Assembly: GCF_019263745.1 (NCBI RefSeq)
Contig: NZ_CP077107.1
Location: forward strand, 2,170,001-2,234,000
DNA: 64,000 bases
Direction: 5' to 3'
From: Methanospirillum hungatei
GTDB lineage: Archaea; Halobacteriota; Methanomicrobia; Methanomicrobiales; Methanospirillaceae
Made by a program: the position numbers and the translations under genes. The notes beneath the pieces were generated by a model that saw only the letters and a list, made by a program, of their open reading frames with translations, did no database searches and was not told the origin of the DNA. Shown here one piece after another: positions 25,065 through 33,722 of this stretch. Every line of letters begins with the position of its first letter. Positions within the stretch are counted from its first letter, which is position 1.

Positions 25065-25940
25065 TTAATATCCCCGGATCTCTTTTCTGACTTTCTCCAG
25101 GTTTTCAATCCGCTTTTCAAGTGCGGGATGAGTTGAAAATAGTGCTGCAAGTGATTTTCCCGAAATTGCAGGGATAATATAGAATGCATTTGCTCCCTCC
25201 GCAGCAACCTTTGCCTGGGCTGGAACACGGTCCACCTTCCCACTAATCTTTTGTAATGCAGAGATGAGAGCATCAGGGTCCTGAGTTATAAATGCTGCTC
25301 CTCTGTCTGCTGCAAATTCCCGGTATCTGGACAATGCCATCATCAGGAGGGTTGCAATTACCCAGACAACGGCAGCAACTATACCTGCGATAATCCAGGC
25401 ACCTCCCTGTTCCCTGTTGAATATAGAAGCGAAAAGGAAGTTGTTCATTATCATGGATGCGATCATCGCAACAAAACTTGCAATGGTCATCGTCAGGATG
25501 TCACGGTTTTTAATGTGGGAGAGCTCATGAGCCAGGACTGCTTCCAGTTCTGGTTTATTCAGGGTAGCCATAATGGAGTCTGTGACTGCGACCACTGCAT
25601 GATGAGGACTTCTTCCCGTTGCGAACGCATTTGGCATTGGGGACTGCATCACTGCAATTCTTGGTTTTGGTAAGTCCGCATCAGTACATAATTTCTCAAC
25701 CATCCGGTGCAGATCCGGGTATTCATCTGCTTCGATAACTCTGGCACCGGTCGTCATCATCACCAGTTTATCAGAGAAGAAATACTGAACAAGGCCCATT
25801 CCTACCGCTATGACGATAATAAATCCTGAAGGGAGACCAAGAGCCATAAGGACTCCCATAAAGACTAGATAAACGAATAAGAGCAGAATCCAGGTTAAAA
25901 ATATTCTACCGGACAGGCCGGTATCTCGTTTCCATTTCAT
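25065..25940 (-). CDS. htpX: membrane zinc metalloprotease HtpX (M48)
   Basis: The protein has 291 residues. Two N-terminal membrane segments (about 13-60) precede the zinc motif HELSHIKNRD (near 139) with the third ligand in REFAADRGAAF (near 207). MQSPMPNAFATGRSPHHAVV just before the active site is typical. HtpX degrades damaged membrane proteins. It is transcribed divergently from the Ca2+-ATPase gene and ends in a hairpin terminator. Confidence 0.94.
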   Translation of the reverse strand: MKWKRDTGLSGRIFLTWILLLFVYLVFMGVLMALGLPSGFIIVIAVGMGLVQYFFSDKLVMMTTGARVIEADEYPDLHRMVEKLCTDADLPKPRIAVMQSPMPNAFATGRSPHHAVVAVTDSIMATLNKPELEAVLAHELSHIKNRDILTMTIASFVAMIASMIMNNFLFASIFNREQGGAWIIAGIVAAVVWVIATLLMMALSRYREFAADRGAAFITQDPDALISALQKISGKVDRVPAQAKVAAEGANAFYIIPAISGKSLAALFSTHPALEKRIENLEKVRKEIRGY

Positions 25941-25969
25941 TGATGAATCGGGTCACATGTATGGTTCTC

Positions 25970-25976
25970 ATATAAG
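25970..25976 (+). promoter_or_regulatory. TATA-like box of the P-type ATPase gene
   Basis: ATATAAG lies in the divergent htpX/ATPase gap. The transcription start expected about 25 bases downstream falls at the left arm of the inverted repeat 25993-26026. Confidence 0.45.
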
Positions 25977-25992
25977 AAAGGATTCCTGATTC

Positions 25993-26026
25993 GATAAGCT
26001 ACCTGACCTGACATGTGTAGCTTATC
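25993..26026. promoter_or_regulatory. 10-bp inverted repeat in the ATPase leader
   Basis: GATAAGCTAC (25993-26002) and GTAGCTTATC (26017-26026) are exact reverse complements separated by 14 bases. The position, just after the TATA-like box, suits a repressor operator or a 5' mRNA hairpin. Confidence 0.55.
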
Positions 26027-26066
26027 ATGTGAATTCTGCCGAAATTCTCATGAGCTCATACAACAT

Positions 26067-26087
26067 GATCATGGTATCACCATGATC
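26067..26087. promoter_or_regulatory. 9-bp inverted repeat covering the ATPase start codon
   Basis: GATCATGGT (26067-26075) and ACCATGATC (26079-26087) form a perfect dyad with a 3-base centre. The preferred start ATG (26082-26084) lies inside the right arm, so a hairpin or bound protein here would block translation or transcription. Confidence 0.5.
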
Positions 26088-28634
26088 CCATTGCAGGACC
26101 TGGCTCAGTATGGAAAAGACGGATTATCATCAGAATCTGTTCTGGAATCACGAACAAAATATGGGAAAAATGAACTTACTCCCCCAAAACGGATTCCGGT
26201 CTGGAAACAATACTTGGAAAAATACCAGGATCCGATAATCCGGATTCTACTTGTTGCCGTTGTCCTTTCTGCAGTTGTTGCTCTCTTGGAAGGCAATAGT
26301 CTCATCGACACTATAGGAATCGCACTTGCAGTCATATTAGCAACGACCATAGCATTTTTAACCGAATACCGGAGTAACCGGGAGTTTGACGCATTAAATG
26401 CGATGCGGGAGGATACCGCAGTCAAGGTAATCAGAAATAACAGCCCCTCCACCATTCCGATGAGGGATGTTGTTGTTGGTGATGCCATACTCCTGGAAGC
26501 AGGCGATATGGTTCCGGCAGACGGGTACCTTCTGGTTGCATCTGACATAGAAACAGATGAATCAGCCTTTACCGGTGAGAGCGAGCCGGTTAAGAAGAAT
26601 GATCATGATGTTATTCTGAAAGGATCGTATATCACCAACGGCAGAGGAACAATGATTGCAGCGGCTGTCGGTGATTTGACAAAAATGGGGATGATAGCCT
26701 CATCGCTGATAGAGGGAACACGACCCGAAACCCCGCTCCAGGTAAAACTGAAAGATTTGGCACACCTGATAAGCAAATTCGGGTATTTCATGGCAGGACT
26801 TATCATCGCCCTGGTCCTGGCCCAGGAATTTTTATCCGGTGCCCCTCCGCAAACTCCGCTTGAGATCTTCTCTGTCCTTTTGCATGCCTGTATGTTTGCG
26901 GTTGTCATCATCGTTGTCTCGGTTCCGGAAGGTCTCCCGGTCAGTGTTACCGTATCACTTGCCCTTACCATGGGGAAGATGACCAGGGCAAAAAGTCTTG
27001 TCAGACGGATGATTGCCTGTGAGACAGTAGGTTCGGTCACGGTTATCTGCACAGACAAAACCGGAACACTCACGATGAACCAGATGGAGGTTGCGGCATC
27101 ATCCATCGAAGTTCCAGAGGAAATAAAGGGGTATCCATCAGCTCCTGCCGAATGGATTACTCTGAATGCTGCCGTAAACAGCACAGCAGAGCTTGAACAC
27201 TCCGGTGGAAAAATGATAACCGTCGGAAACTCTACTGAAGCTGCTCTTCTTCGCTGGCTTCATCGGGCAGGAATCGCATATCCGGATATCAGAAAGGCGA
27301 TACCACCAGTACATCAGGATTTTTTCAACTCAAAGAAAAAACAGATGTCTACCATTGTCCAATTCGGAGATAAACAGGTTATCCTGGTGAAAGGTGCTCC
27401 AGAGATCATTGCATCACGGTGCAGCCCTGCCCCGGATCTAAAGAATCTTCACCACCTGGCAGAACGGGCAATGAGAACGCTGGCATTTGCACATGGCACA
27501 CTCAGCCCGCAAGGAGATGAACCAGGGGCACTCATCTGGGACGGGTATGTCGGTATCAGGGATGAAGTCAGACCCGATGTCCCGGAAGCTGTGAAAACCT
27601 GTAATAATGCAGGAATCACGGTAAAAATGGTCACCGGTGACAGCCCTGAGACTGGTGCAGCCATAGCCAGAGAGACCGGTATTCTGACCTCTGGATCCAT
27701 CATGACCGGGCCAGAGTTCAGGGAATTATCTGAAGAAAAAAGAAGGGAAGTGGTCAGGGATATCCAGGTTCTTGCCAGGTCAGAGCCTCATGACAAATTG
27801 CTCTTAGTAAAAGCCCTTCAGTCAAACGGAGATGTTGTCGCTGTTACTGGTGACGGAACAAATGATGCCCCGGCTCTTCGGAATGCTGATGTCGGTCTCG
27901 CAATGGGTATTGCAGGAACCGAGGTGGCAAGAGAAGCTAGTGACATTATTCTTCTGGATGATTCTTTCCCGACTATTGAGCGGGCAGTATGGTGGGGGAG
28001 AGCATTATTTGAAAATATCCAGCGGTTTTTGATATTCCAGCTGACCATTAACATATCTGCTGCAATCCTGACATTTACCGCTCCACTTCTTGGATTAAAA
28101 CCACCATTTACGATTATCCAACTTCTCTGGATTAATATCATCATGGATTCGCTTGCAGCTCTGGCTCTCTGCTCTGAGGCACCTCACCCGGCCCTGATGA
28201 GCAAAAAACCAATCCCACGAACTGCATCGGTTATCACCCCGTATATGAAACGTGCAATTCTCATAACTGCCGGGATATACATTGTCGCTGGAATTGCCGG
28301 ATTATGGGCAGGTCTTCCATGTATGGAGACACCTGAACAGCAGGCAACAGCATTCTTTGCAGGATTTGTACTTGCACAGGTCTGGAATGGTATTAACTGC
28401 CGGGGGATTAATGGGATCATGCCCCCCTTGTTCAAAGGAAACCCGGTCTTCTATGGGATAATGGGACTTATTGTTGTGATTCAGATAATCATCGTGCAGT
28501 TTGGAGGAGAGATATTTGATACCGTGCCATTAAGTCCGGTTCAATGGGTTGTCATTGGCCTTGGGACTATGCCTGTATTATTGATCTGGCCGCTGCTCCG
28601 GATAATTACACACAAATCAGTTCGGTCTGAATAA
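26082..28634 (+). CDS. P-type Ca2+-transporting ATPase (P2B-like)
   Basis: The protein has 850 residues. The order is normal for P2 ATPases: N-terminal cation-ATPase domain, actuator TDESAFTGESEPVKK (near 165), PEGLPVSVTVSLAL in M4 (near 287), phosphorylated Asp325 in ICTDKTGTLT, VTGDGTNDAPALRNADVG (near 590), and six C-terminal membrane segments. The M4 sequence and CETVGSVT are closest to calmodulin-type (P2B) calcium pumps, without a regulatory tail. An upstream ATG (26013) would add a Cys-rich extension but falls inside an inverted repeat, so 26082 is preferred although no good ribosome site precedes it. Confidence 0.92.
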   Translation: MIPLQDLAQYGKDGLSSESVLESRTKYGKNELTPPKRIPVWKQYLEKYQDPIIRILLVAVVLSAVVALLEGNSLIDTIGIALAVILATTIAFLTEYRSNREFDALNAMREDTAVKVIRNNSPSTIPMRDVVVGDAILLEAGDMVPADGYLLVASDIETDESAFTGESEPVKKNDHDVILKGSYITNGRGTMIAAAVGDLTKMGMIASSLIEGTRPETPLQVKLKDLAHLISKFGYFMAGLIIALVLAQEFLSGAPPQTPLEIFSVLLHACMFAVVIIVVSVPEGLPVSVTVSLALTMGKMTRAKSLVRRMIACETVGSVTVICTDKTGTLTMNQMEVAASSIEVPEEIKGYPSAPAEWITLNAAVNSTAELEHSGGKMITVGNSTEAALLRWLHRAGIAYPDIRKAIPPVHQDFFNSKKKQMSTIVQFGDKQVILVKGAPEIIASRCSPAPDLKNLHHLAERAMRTLAFAHGTLSPQGDEPGALIWDGYVGIRDEVRPDVPEAVKTCNNAGITVKMVTGDSPETGAAIARETGILTSGSIMTGPEFRELSEEKRREVVRDIQVLARSEPHDKLLLVKALQSNGDVVAVTGDGTNDAPALRNADVGLAMGIAGTEVAREASDIILLDDSFPTIERAVWWGRALFENIQRFLIFQLTINISAAILTFTAPLLGLKPPFTIIQLLWINIIMDSLAALALCSEAPHPALMSKKPIPRTASVITPYMKRAILITAGIYIVAGIAGLWAGLPCMETPEQQATAFFAGFVLAQVWNGINCRGINGIMPPLFKGNPVFYGIMGLIVVIQIIIVQFGGEIFDTVPLSPVQWVVIGLGTMPVLLIWPLLRIITHKSVRSE

Positions 28635-28698
28635 ATTACTCCCTTACTTTTTATTCTTCTCCCTTATCGGGAAGAGAGTGGAGTTATCAGGTTCTCAT

Positions 28699-29397
28699 TT
28701 AACGAACCCTATTTTTACTTTTTTTCCTGAACAGGTAAACCATAAAAGAAAATGTAGACATAATAAACACAAGTACGAGGACTGGAATTACCAAATACCA
28801 GAGGTTTACATCCAAGTATTCTTGTATCGCAAACATCGACATCCCGATGATATAACTTTGCAGAATAGTCCCTGCCAAAACCGCTGAAAAAATTTTAGAG
28901 GGATTCATCCCAAGTATTCTTCCCAGGATTGAACCTCCAATAGATCCTGATCCCTGCAAGGGAAGAAAAACAAAAGTAGCCAGGCCAATAAAGCAGAAAC
29001 GCTCTATCCACCGATGTTTTGAGAGATAATTACTGCCATTCTGAACCAGAAAAGAGATCCATCTCCCTAATATGGGAATTCTGCAGACAACGTCAAAATT
29101 CCAGAGCATAAAAGTGCATAATACCATATCTACATAGGTGAAGACAAAGCAGACAACCTGCCATGAGAATCCTAATGCAATTGCTGCAGGAATTATTGAC
29201 TCTTTTCCTGCTGGAGGAATGAAATAGAGAAAAATGAGGCTGACTATCTGAATAAACTGCTGATAATCATACATTATCCAGAGGGTAAGGATGAGGAGAG
29301 ATCCAAGGATAAACGGTATTGCGAATAATAATACACGATGGATTTTATGTTGATGTTCAGTTAATCGTGTACTATCCATCCATTCCGAAAGTTTCAT
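28699..29397 (-). CDS. putative small multidrug-export family membrane protein
   Basis: The protein has 232 residues and about six membrane segments. The motifs IPPAGKESIIPAAIALG (near 60) and FVFLPLQGSGSIGGSILGRI (near 141) resemble the family named putative small multidrug export proteins (COG2426); export of drugs has not been shown for it. It starts 18 bases after the flippase-like gene and is likely in its operon. Confidence 0.75.
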   Translation of the reverse strand: MKLSEWMDSTRLTEHQHKIHRVLLFAIPFILGSLLILTLWIMYDYQQFIQIVSLIFLYFIPPAGKESIIPAAIALGFSWQVVCFVFTYVDMVLCTFMLWNFDVVCRIPILGRWISFLVQNGSNYLSKHRWIERFCFIGLATFVFLPLQGSGSIGGSILGRILGMNPSKIFSAVLAGTILQSYIIGMSMFAIQEYLDVNLWYLVIPVLVLVFIMSTFSFMVYLFRKKSKNRVR

Positions 29398-29415
29398 ATC
29401 TTTTTCCTCAGAATG

Positions 29416-30432
29416 TTAGTTTTCACTCGTAACCTCTCGTTTTACAATGAGAATGGTGCCGACAAGTCCGAGCAGAACATTCAGATAGAACATGATAAGT
29501 CTCCATAACAGGATGAAAACGCCAAGAATGGCTGTCGGGACAAAGAGAGCATAAAGTGAAGTAGCAGAAATCTCTGCAATTCCTGATGCTCCCGGAGTAA
29601 GTGGGATCATACTCACAAGAGCGATGATTATCTGGGCAAATATTGAATTTCCAAGAGACGGTGGAAGACCAAGACCCATGAGGATAACAGAGGCAACAAC
29701 AAACTCAGAGATCCAGAAGAGAAGTGAGAAGAAAAATCCCTGCATGACTCCTGCTTTTCCGCATCCTGCAAATGATACAAGCCCTGAAGTGAAATGATCA
29801 TACTCCTCATCTGTTCTTGTGATTAATTTCGTTATTGAAGCTGATGGGAACCGCCTTCCAATCCAGTTGAGAAGTCGCATGATCCTGGTTTTTACCTGAA
29901 CCGGATATTTCCCTGCAAGTATCAATACCAGATCAAAGAACAACAAAAGCCCGATAGATAAAAAGATGACTGCAACAAATGCATCACCAAGTCCTACAAT
30001 TACGTCCCACATTAATAGAAGTGCTGCAACTGCAAGGATGACGAGAATAATGGCATCCAAAAAACGTTCAGTTATCACTACAGCAGTTGCATCACCTACT
30101 TTCATCCCTGATTTGTATAACTCATGAATCCTGATTGGTTCACCTCCGGCAGAACTTGGTGTTATTGCTGCTACCAGAAGGTTGGCAATGACTGCCAGGT
30201 AACAAGTTTGAAAAGTAATTTTGTGCCCGAGTGCAAGACACAGAACCTTAATTCTTTGAGCCCAAAGTCCGAAGGATATAAACCGTAATCCTATCGCAAG
30301 ACCTAAAAAGTAAATATTAAAATGCTTTAAATATTGGAATGTCTCTTCATTGAAGGTTGAGAAGAGAATAATGACTAAAACAATAGCACTAAATGCAAAA
30401 GAACCGTAAATCCAAAGTTTTCGCGTATCCAC
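29416..30432 (-). CDS. UPF0104/LPG-synthase-TM-type membrane protein (flippase-like)
   Basis: The protein has 338 residues and about eight membrane segments. TPSSAGGEPIRIHEL (near 91) and LTPGASGIAEIS (near 283) are the hallmark motifs of the family that includes the membrane domain of MprF and AglD-neighbouring proteins. Members are thought to move lipids or lipid-linked sugars across the membrane. It is followed at 18 bases by the small multidrug-export-like gene. Confidence 0.88.
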   Translation of the reverse strand: MDTRKLWIYGSFAFSAIVLVIILFSTFNEETFQYLKHFNIYFLGLAIGLRFISFGLWAQRIKVLCLALGHKITFQTCYLAVIANLLVAAITPSSAGGEPIRIHELYKSGMKVGDATAVVITERFLDAIILVILAVAALLLMWDVIVGLGDAFVAVIFLSIGLLLFFDLVLILAGKYPVQVKTRIMRLLNWIGRRFPSASITKLITRTDEEYDHFTSGLVSFAGCGKAGVMQGFFFSLLFWISEFVVASVILMGLGLPPSLGNSIFAQIIIALVSMIPLTPGASGIAEISATSLYALFVPTAILGVFILLWRLIMFYLNVLLGLVGTILIVKREVTSEN

Positions 30433-30504
30433 TTTCTTCTCCAGTACCTAAGTCCACTTTATTGGGCTCTGATATCTGAAGTAAGTATCATTACCGATGA
30501 TTAA

Positions 30505-30933
30505 AATACAAGAAAACCAGTTGAGATTTCATCGATTCCAAAAGGGAATCGTGAGTGGTTTACGACAATAACCGAGATGATTGATGCATTCTGTGATGAG
30601 AGGCTGGATGATGAATATGCAGAGATCTGCCGGTATGTTGCAGGTAAACTTGCACGAAACCGTGATTGCCAGGTTTTGAGGGGAAAGATACCGATCTGGG
30701 CATTTGGAATCATCTATGCTGTCGGACAAATAAATTTCCTCTTTGATACATCGTTTGAGCTCTATCAGTTGGCTGATGATATCTGCTCGTATTTTGGCAC
30801 AAGCAAAAGTACTGTATCATAAAAAGCAAAGATGATCCGGGATTTCATTGGGATGGACAGATATTGGGATCCGAAGTATTCAACTTCTCGAATGATGAAT
30901 AAAAACCCGTTTGAAAGGTTTTTGATGCCATGA
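30505..30933 (+). pseudogene. broken DUF6398 gene with in-frame TAA
   Basis: In one frame the sequence encodes a DUF6398-like domain: MIDAFCDERLDDEYAEICRY, LRGKIPIWAFGIIYAVGQIN and FGTSKSTVS, then TAA at 30820-30822, then directly KAKMIRDFIGMDRYWDPKYS in the same frame until TGA at 30931. In intact members the serine-rich turn runs straight into the KAK helix, so the TAA interrupts the domain. The upstream coding-like part (from 30505) has no start codon before ATG 30577. It is most simply a decayed gene; stop readthrough is an alternative. TAA is not a pyrrolysine codon. Confidence 0.75.
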
Positions 30934-30995
30934 CCTGGATTTAAGGTCACATAACCTCATCTCTACGGGCTGAAGGTATGTATACGAACGATGGA

Positions 30996-31832
30996 TCAGG
31001 TGCCGGATGAATACGCTCCGGTAAGGATTTTTCCCAGTTCGTTTAAATTTCTGCTTAATCCCTCTTTTGTGGATGACAAGGGTACAATATATGGATTAAC
31101 ATCAGAATGCATAACTAAAGAATGGACACCATAGACGGATTGAATTACATCTCTGGTAATTACGTTCCTTGGATCTCCTGCCGTAAAGATCTTCCCATCT
31201 TTCATGATAATTACCTGGTCGGCATATCGCATTGACATATTCAGATCATGACTGACCAAAACGATCTGCAGTTTTCCATAATCAACAAGCCCTCTTAACA
31301 TCTCCATAACCTCTAACTGATGCCGGATATCAAGATTTGAGGTGGGTTCATCAAGCAGGAGAACTTCTGGCATCTGGGCGAGACCCCGTGCAATGAATAC
31401 CTTTTGTCGTTGTCCCCCGCTGAGTTCATCAATATACCGGAGAGCGATATCTTCTAAGTCCATAAAGTGTAGAATGTTAGAGACAATATCAAGATCATTT
31501 TTTGCAGAAGAAAGTTTGGAATGAGGGTGACGCCCGAGAAGTACAACATCCATCACCGTCAGAGCAGGAATATCGTCACGTTCCTGGGGAACAAACCCAA
31601 TCTGTCTGGCGATCTCATTGATGTTCATATGAGCGACTTCTTTCCCATTCAAAAGGATGACTCCTTTTTGAGGAGAAATTATCCGGTTCATGCAGTGAAG
31701 GAGCGTTGATTTACCAACTCCATTCGGTCCGAGTATGCAAATCAGCTTTGAGTGTCCTAAATCCAGGCAGATATCATCAAGGATCTTCTCACTTGAATAG
31801 GAAAATTCAACGTTTTTAAAACAGATTTTCAT
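30996..31832 (-). CDS. ABC importer ATPase, iron-siderophore/cobalamin type
   Basis: The protein has 278 residues. Walker A GPNGVGKST (near 35), signature LSGGQRQKVFIARGLA (near 138), Walker B VLLLDEPTSNLD (near 158) and switch His VLVSHDLNMS (near 191) are all intact. The family powers uptake of iron chelates, haem or vitamin B12 through FecCD/BtuC permeases. It is the last gene of a four-gene operon after the binding protein, methyltransferase and permease. The C-terminal 30 residues go beyond the usual domain. Confidence 0.93.
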   Translation of the reverse strand: MKICFKNVEFSYSSEKILDDICLDLGHSKLICILGPNGVGKSTLLHCMNRIISPQKGVILLNGKEVAHMNINEIARQIGFVPQERDDIPALTVMDVVLLGRHPHSKLSSAKNDLDIVSNILHFMDLEDIALRYIDELSGGQRQKVFIARGLAQMPEVLLLDEPTSNLDIRHQLEVMEMLRGLVDYGKLQIVLVSHDLNMSMRYADQVIIMKDGKIFTAGDPRNVITRDVIQSVYGVHSLVMHSDVNPYIVPLSSTKEGLSRNLNELGKILTGAYSSGT

Positions 31833-31841
31833 TCCAGAGCC

Positions 31842-32894
31842 CTACCATATTTCCTTCTTTCTGCATATTATCAGGTACAAAAAAAGTGGACCGCCAATAA
31901 ACGCAGTAATTACTCCTACCGGTAAAATTGTCGGAGCAACAATAGTCCGTGCGACCCCATCAGCCATCATTAATAATGTAGCTCCAAATAATCCTGATGC
32001 CGGAATGAGATACCGGTGATCTGAACCAAGAAACATCCTGACCACATGAGGAGAAATCATCCCGACAAAACCTATCACACCAGTAAAACTTACAATGGTG
32101 GCTGCCGTTATAGAAATTGCAAACAATGTGATCTTTCGGGTTTTTTCTACGTTCACACCAAGACCCACTGCTCCTTCATCACCAATACTCATGACATTGA
32201 GTTCTTTTGCTTTCCAAACCAGCAGGAGACATCCAAACACGACAGAAATGAGCATATAGGGAATGACATTCCAGGTTACCTTATCTAACGTCCCTACTGT
32301 CCACATGTACACACTCTGAACATCATTGGCATCTGCGGAGATCATCATCAGGGTTGTCATCGCACTAAAAATGTACATCGTGGCAATTCCAGCAAGAATC
32401 ATCATTGATGGGGTTGGTTTTCTCATTTTTGAAAGCGACATTATCACAAACATGGGTATCAGGGAAAAGATGAATGCATTCAAAATGATGGCTACATCCC
32501 CAAACATGGCTCCTATACCCCCGATTATTGCAACAGCAGCTCCAAATCCTGCCCCTGTAGAGATTCCGGTCGTGTATGGATCAGCGAGAGGGTTTTTCAT
32601 AATCCCTTGCATTGCTGATCCGGCGACTGCTAACCCTATCCCTGCCAGGATTCCCCCAATAATCCTGGGAAGCCGGATATTCATGATTACATGTTCCTTT
32701 ACGGTTTCCGGATCACTCAGGTGCAAAAGACGGCTTAAAAGAACCTGATATGATTCAATGAAAGAAAGCCCATATGAACCGAGGCTCATTGAAATGCCGA
32801 TAATTCCTAAGAGGAGAAGAAAACAAACGAGAATGAAAATATACTTGGTATATATGTAGGTATGGTACCTACTCTTTACATCTTCCATATACAT
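31842..32894 (-). CDS. ABC importer permease, FecCD/BtuC family
   Basis: The protein has 350 residues and about ten membrane segments. Typical motifs are RLPRIIGGILAGIGLAVAGS near 73, ADPYTTGISTGAGFGAA near 103, and GFVGMISPHVVRMFLGSDHR near 272, which contacts the ATPase. It forms the channel for the substrate delivered by the dockerin-bearing binding protein. A 9-base gap separates it from the ATPase gene. Confidence 0.93.
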   Translation of the reverse strand: MYMEDVKSRYHTYIYTKYIFILVCFLLLLGIIGISMSLGSYGLSFIESYQVLLSRLLHLSDPETVKEHVIMNIRLPRIIGGILAGIGLAVAGSAMQGIMKNPLADPYTTGISTGAGFGAAVAIIGGIGAMFGDVAIILNAFIFSLIPMFVIMSLSKMRKPTPSMMILAGIATMYIFSAMTTLMMISADANDVQSVYMWTVGTLDKVTWNVIPYMLISVVFGCLLLVWKAKELNVMSIGDEGAVGLGVNVEKTRKITLFAISITAATIVSFTGVIGFVGMISPHVVRMFLGSDHRYLIPASGLFGATLLMMADGVARTIVAPTILPVGVITAFIGGPLFLYLIICRKKEIW

Positions 32895-32960
32895 CTGGAT
32901 TTGAGAAAACAGAGATCATTTCAAAGATTGAATGTAAATATCCATGACCTGTGCAGGGTT

Positions 32961-33722
32961 TTATAAATCGTTGTCTATCTTCCCTTTCACACCGCTGACA
33001 AGGAAATAGTCCTTCCAGTACCCATGTTTGATGAGCCGGGTCCCACTTAATACACGCCTTTTCAAACCTTCTTTTGCAGTGATATCAATAAAACCCACTT
33101 CTTTCATCATTTCTAGATCAGCAGATGGACGGATTGCATGAGAGGACCATAAATTCAGGCGGGTTTCATCTTCGAATCCATGTGAGTAAGGATTTCGAAA
33201 TTCGGTAATCAATATCAACAATTTAGATAAATCGCTCCATCTGCGTCTGAACCAGGAATTTTTGAGATCCGTATACCAGTTTCCATCAATATACACAACC
33301 TTTCCCCCAGGTTTTACCACACGATACCATTCGTGTAAGGCTTTTTCTGGATGTGGTATCGTCCATAATGCAAACTTGCTCACAACTGCATCAAAGGAGT
33401 TATCAGGAAATGGGAGGGACTCTGCATCTCCCTTTTGAAATTCAATTGATTGTTTGAATCGTTTACAATTCTCAATCGCTTCTTTGAGCATCCCATCAGA
33501 ATTGTCTACCCCGGTGACATCATGACCAAGATATGCCAGTTGTAAAGCTACAACTCCAGGACCGGTCCCTACATCAAGAACTTTTAATTTTTTAGTCCCG
33601 AGTTCCCCTGAAAAAATGGTTTGCCATCCTTCCCGCTCATATCGCTTGGAAAGACCTGTCTGGACAAATTTACTATACCCGAATGACTGGTTTGTCCATG
33701 CATCTGCTATCTCTTCTTTCAT
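32961..33722 (-). CDS. SAM-dependent methyltransferase (UbiE-like) in the importer operon
   Basis: The protein has 253 residues. The SAM-binding motifs are clear: VLDVGTGPGVVALQLA (near 48), GVDNSDGMLKEA (near 70), GDAESLPFPDNSFDAVV (near 98) and VVKPGGKVVYIDG (near 135). The substrate is unknown. ATG 33722 is chosen because it overlaps the stop of the binding-protein gene as ATGA, so the two are translationally coupled; a longer reading would overlap it by 46 bases. It may modify the imported ligand or a chelator. Confidence 0.87.
   Translation of the reverse strand: MKEEIADAWTNQSFGYSKFVQTGLSKRYEREGWQTIFSGELGTKKLKVLDVGTGPGVVALQLAYLGHDVTGVDNSDGMLKEAIENCKRFKQSIEFQKGDAESLPFPDNSFDAVVSKFALWTIPHPEKALHEWYRVVKPGGKVVYIDGNWYTDLKNSWFRRRWSDLSKLLILITEFRNPYSHGFEDETRLNLWSSHAIRPSADLEMMKEVGFIDITAKEGLKRRVLSGTRLIKHGYWKDYFLVSGVKGKIDNDL

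Noticed and set aside
26013-26081. Cys-rich N-terminal extension (CSLSCEFC) of the Ca2+-ATPase as a metal-binding head
   Set aside because: Its start codon lies inside a perfect inverted repeat near the expected transcription start; the extension has no counterpart in the family as I know it.
30820-30822. Pyrrolysine readthrough in the DUF6398 gene
   Set aside because: The stop codon is TAA, whereas pyrrolysine uses TAG.
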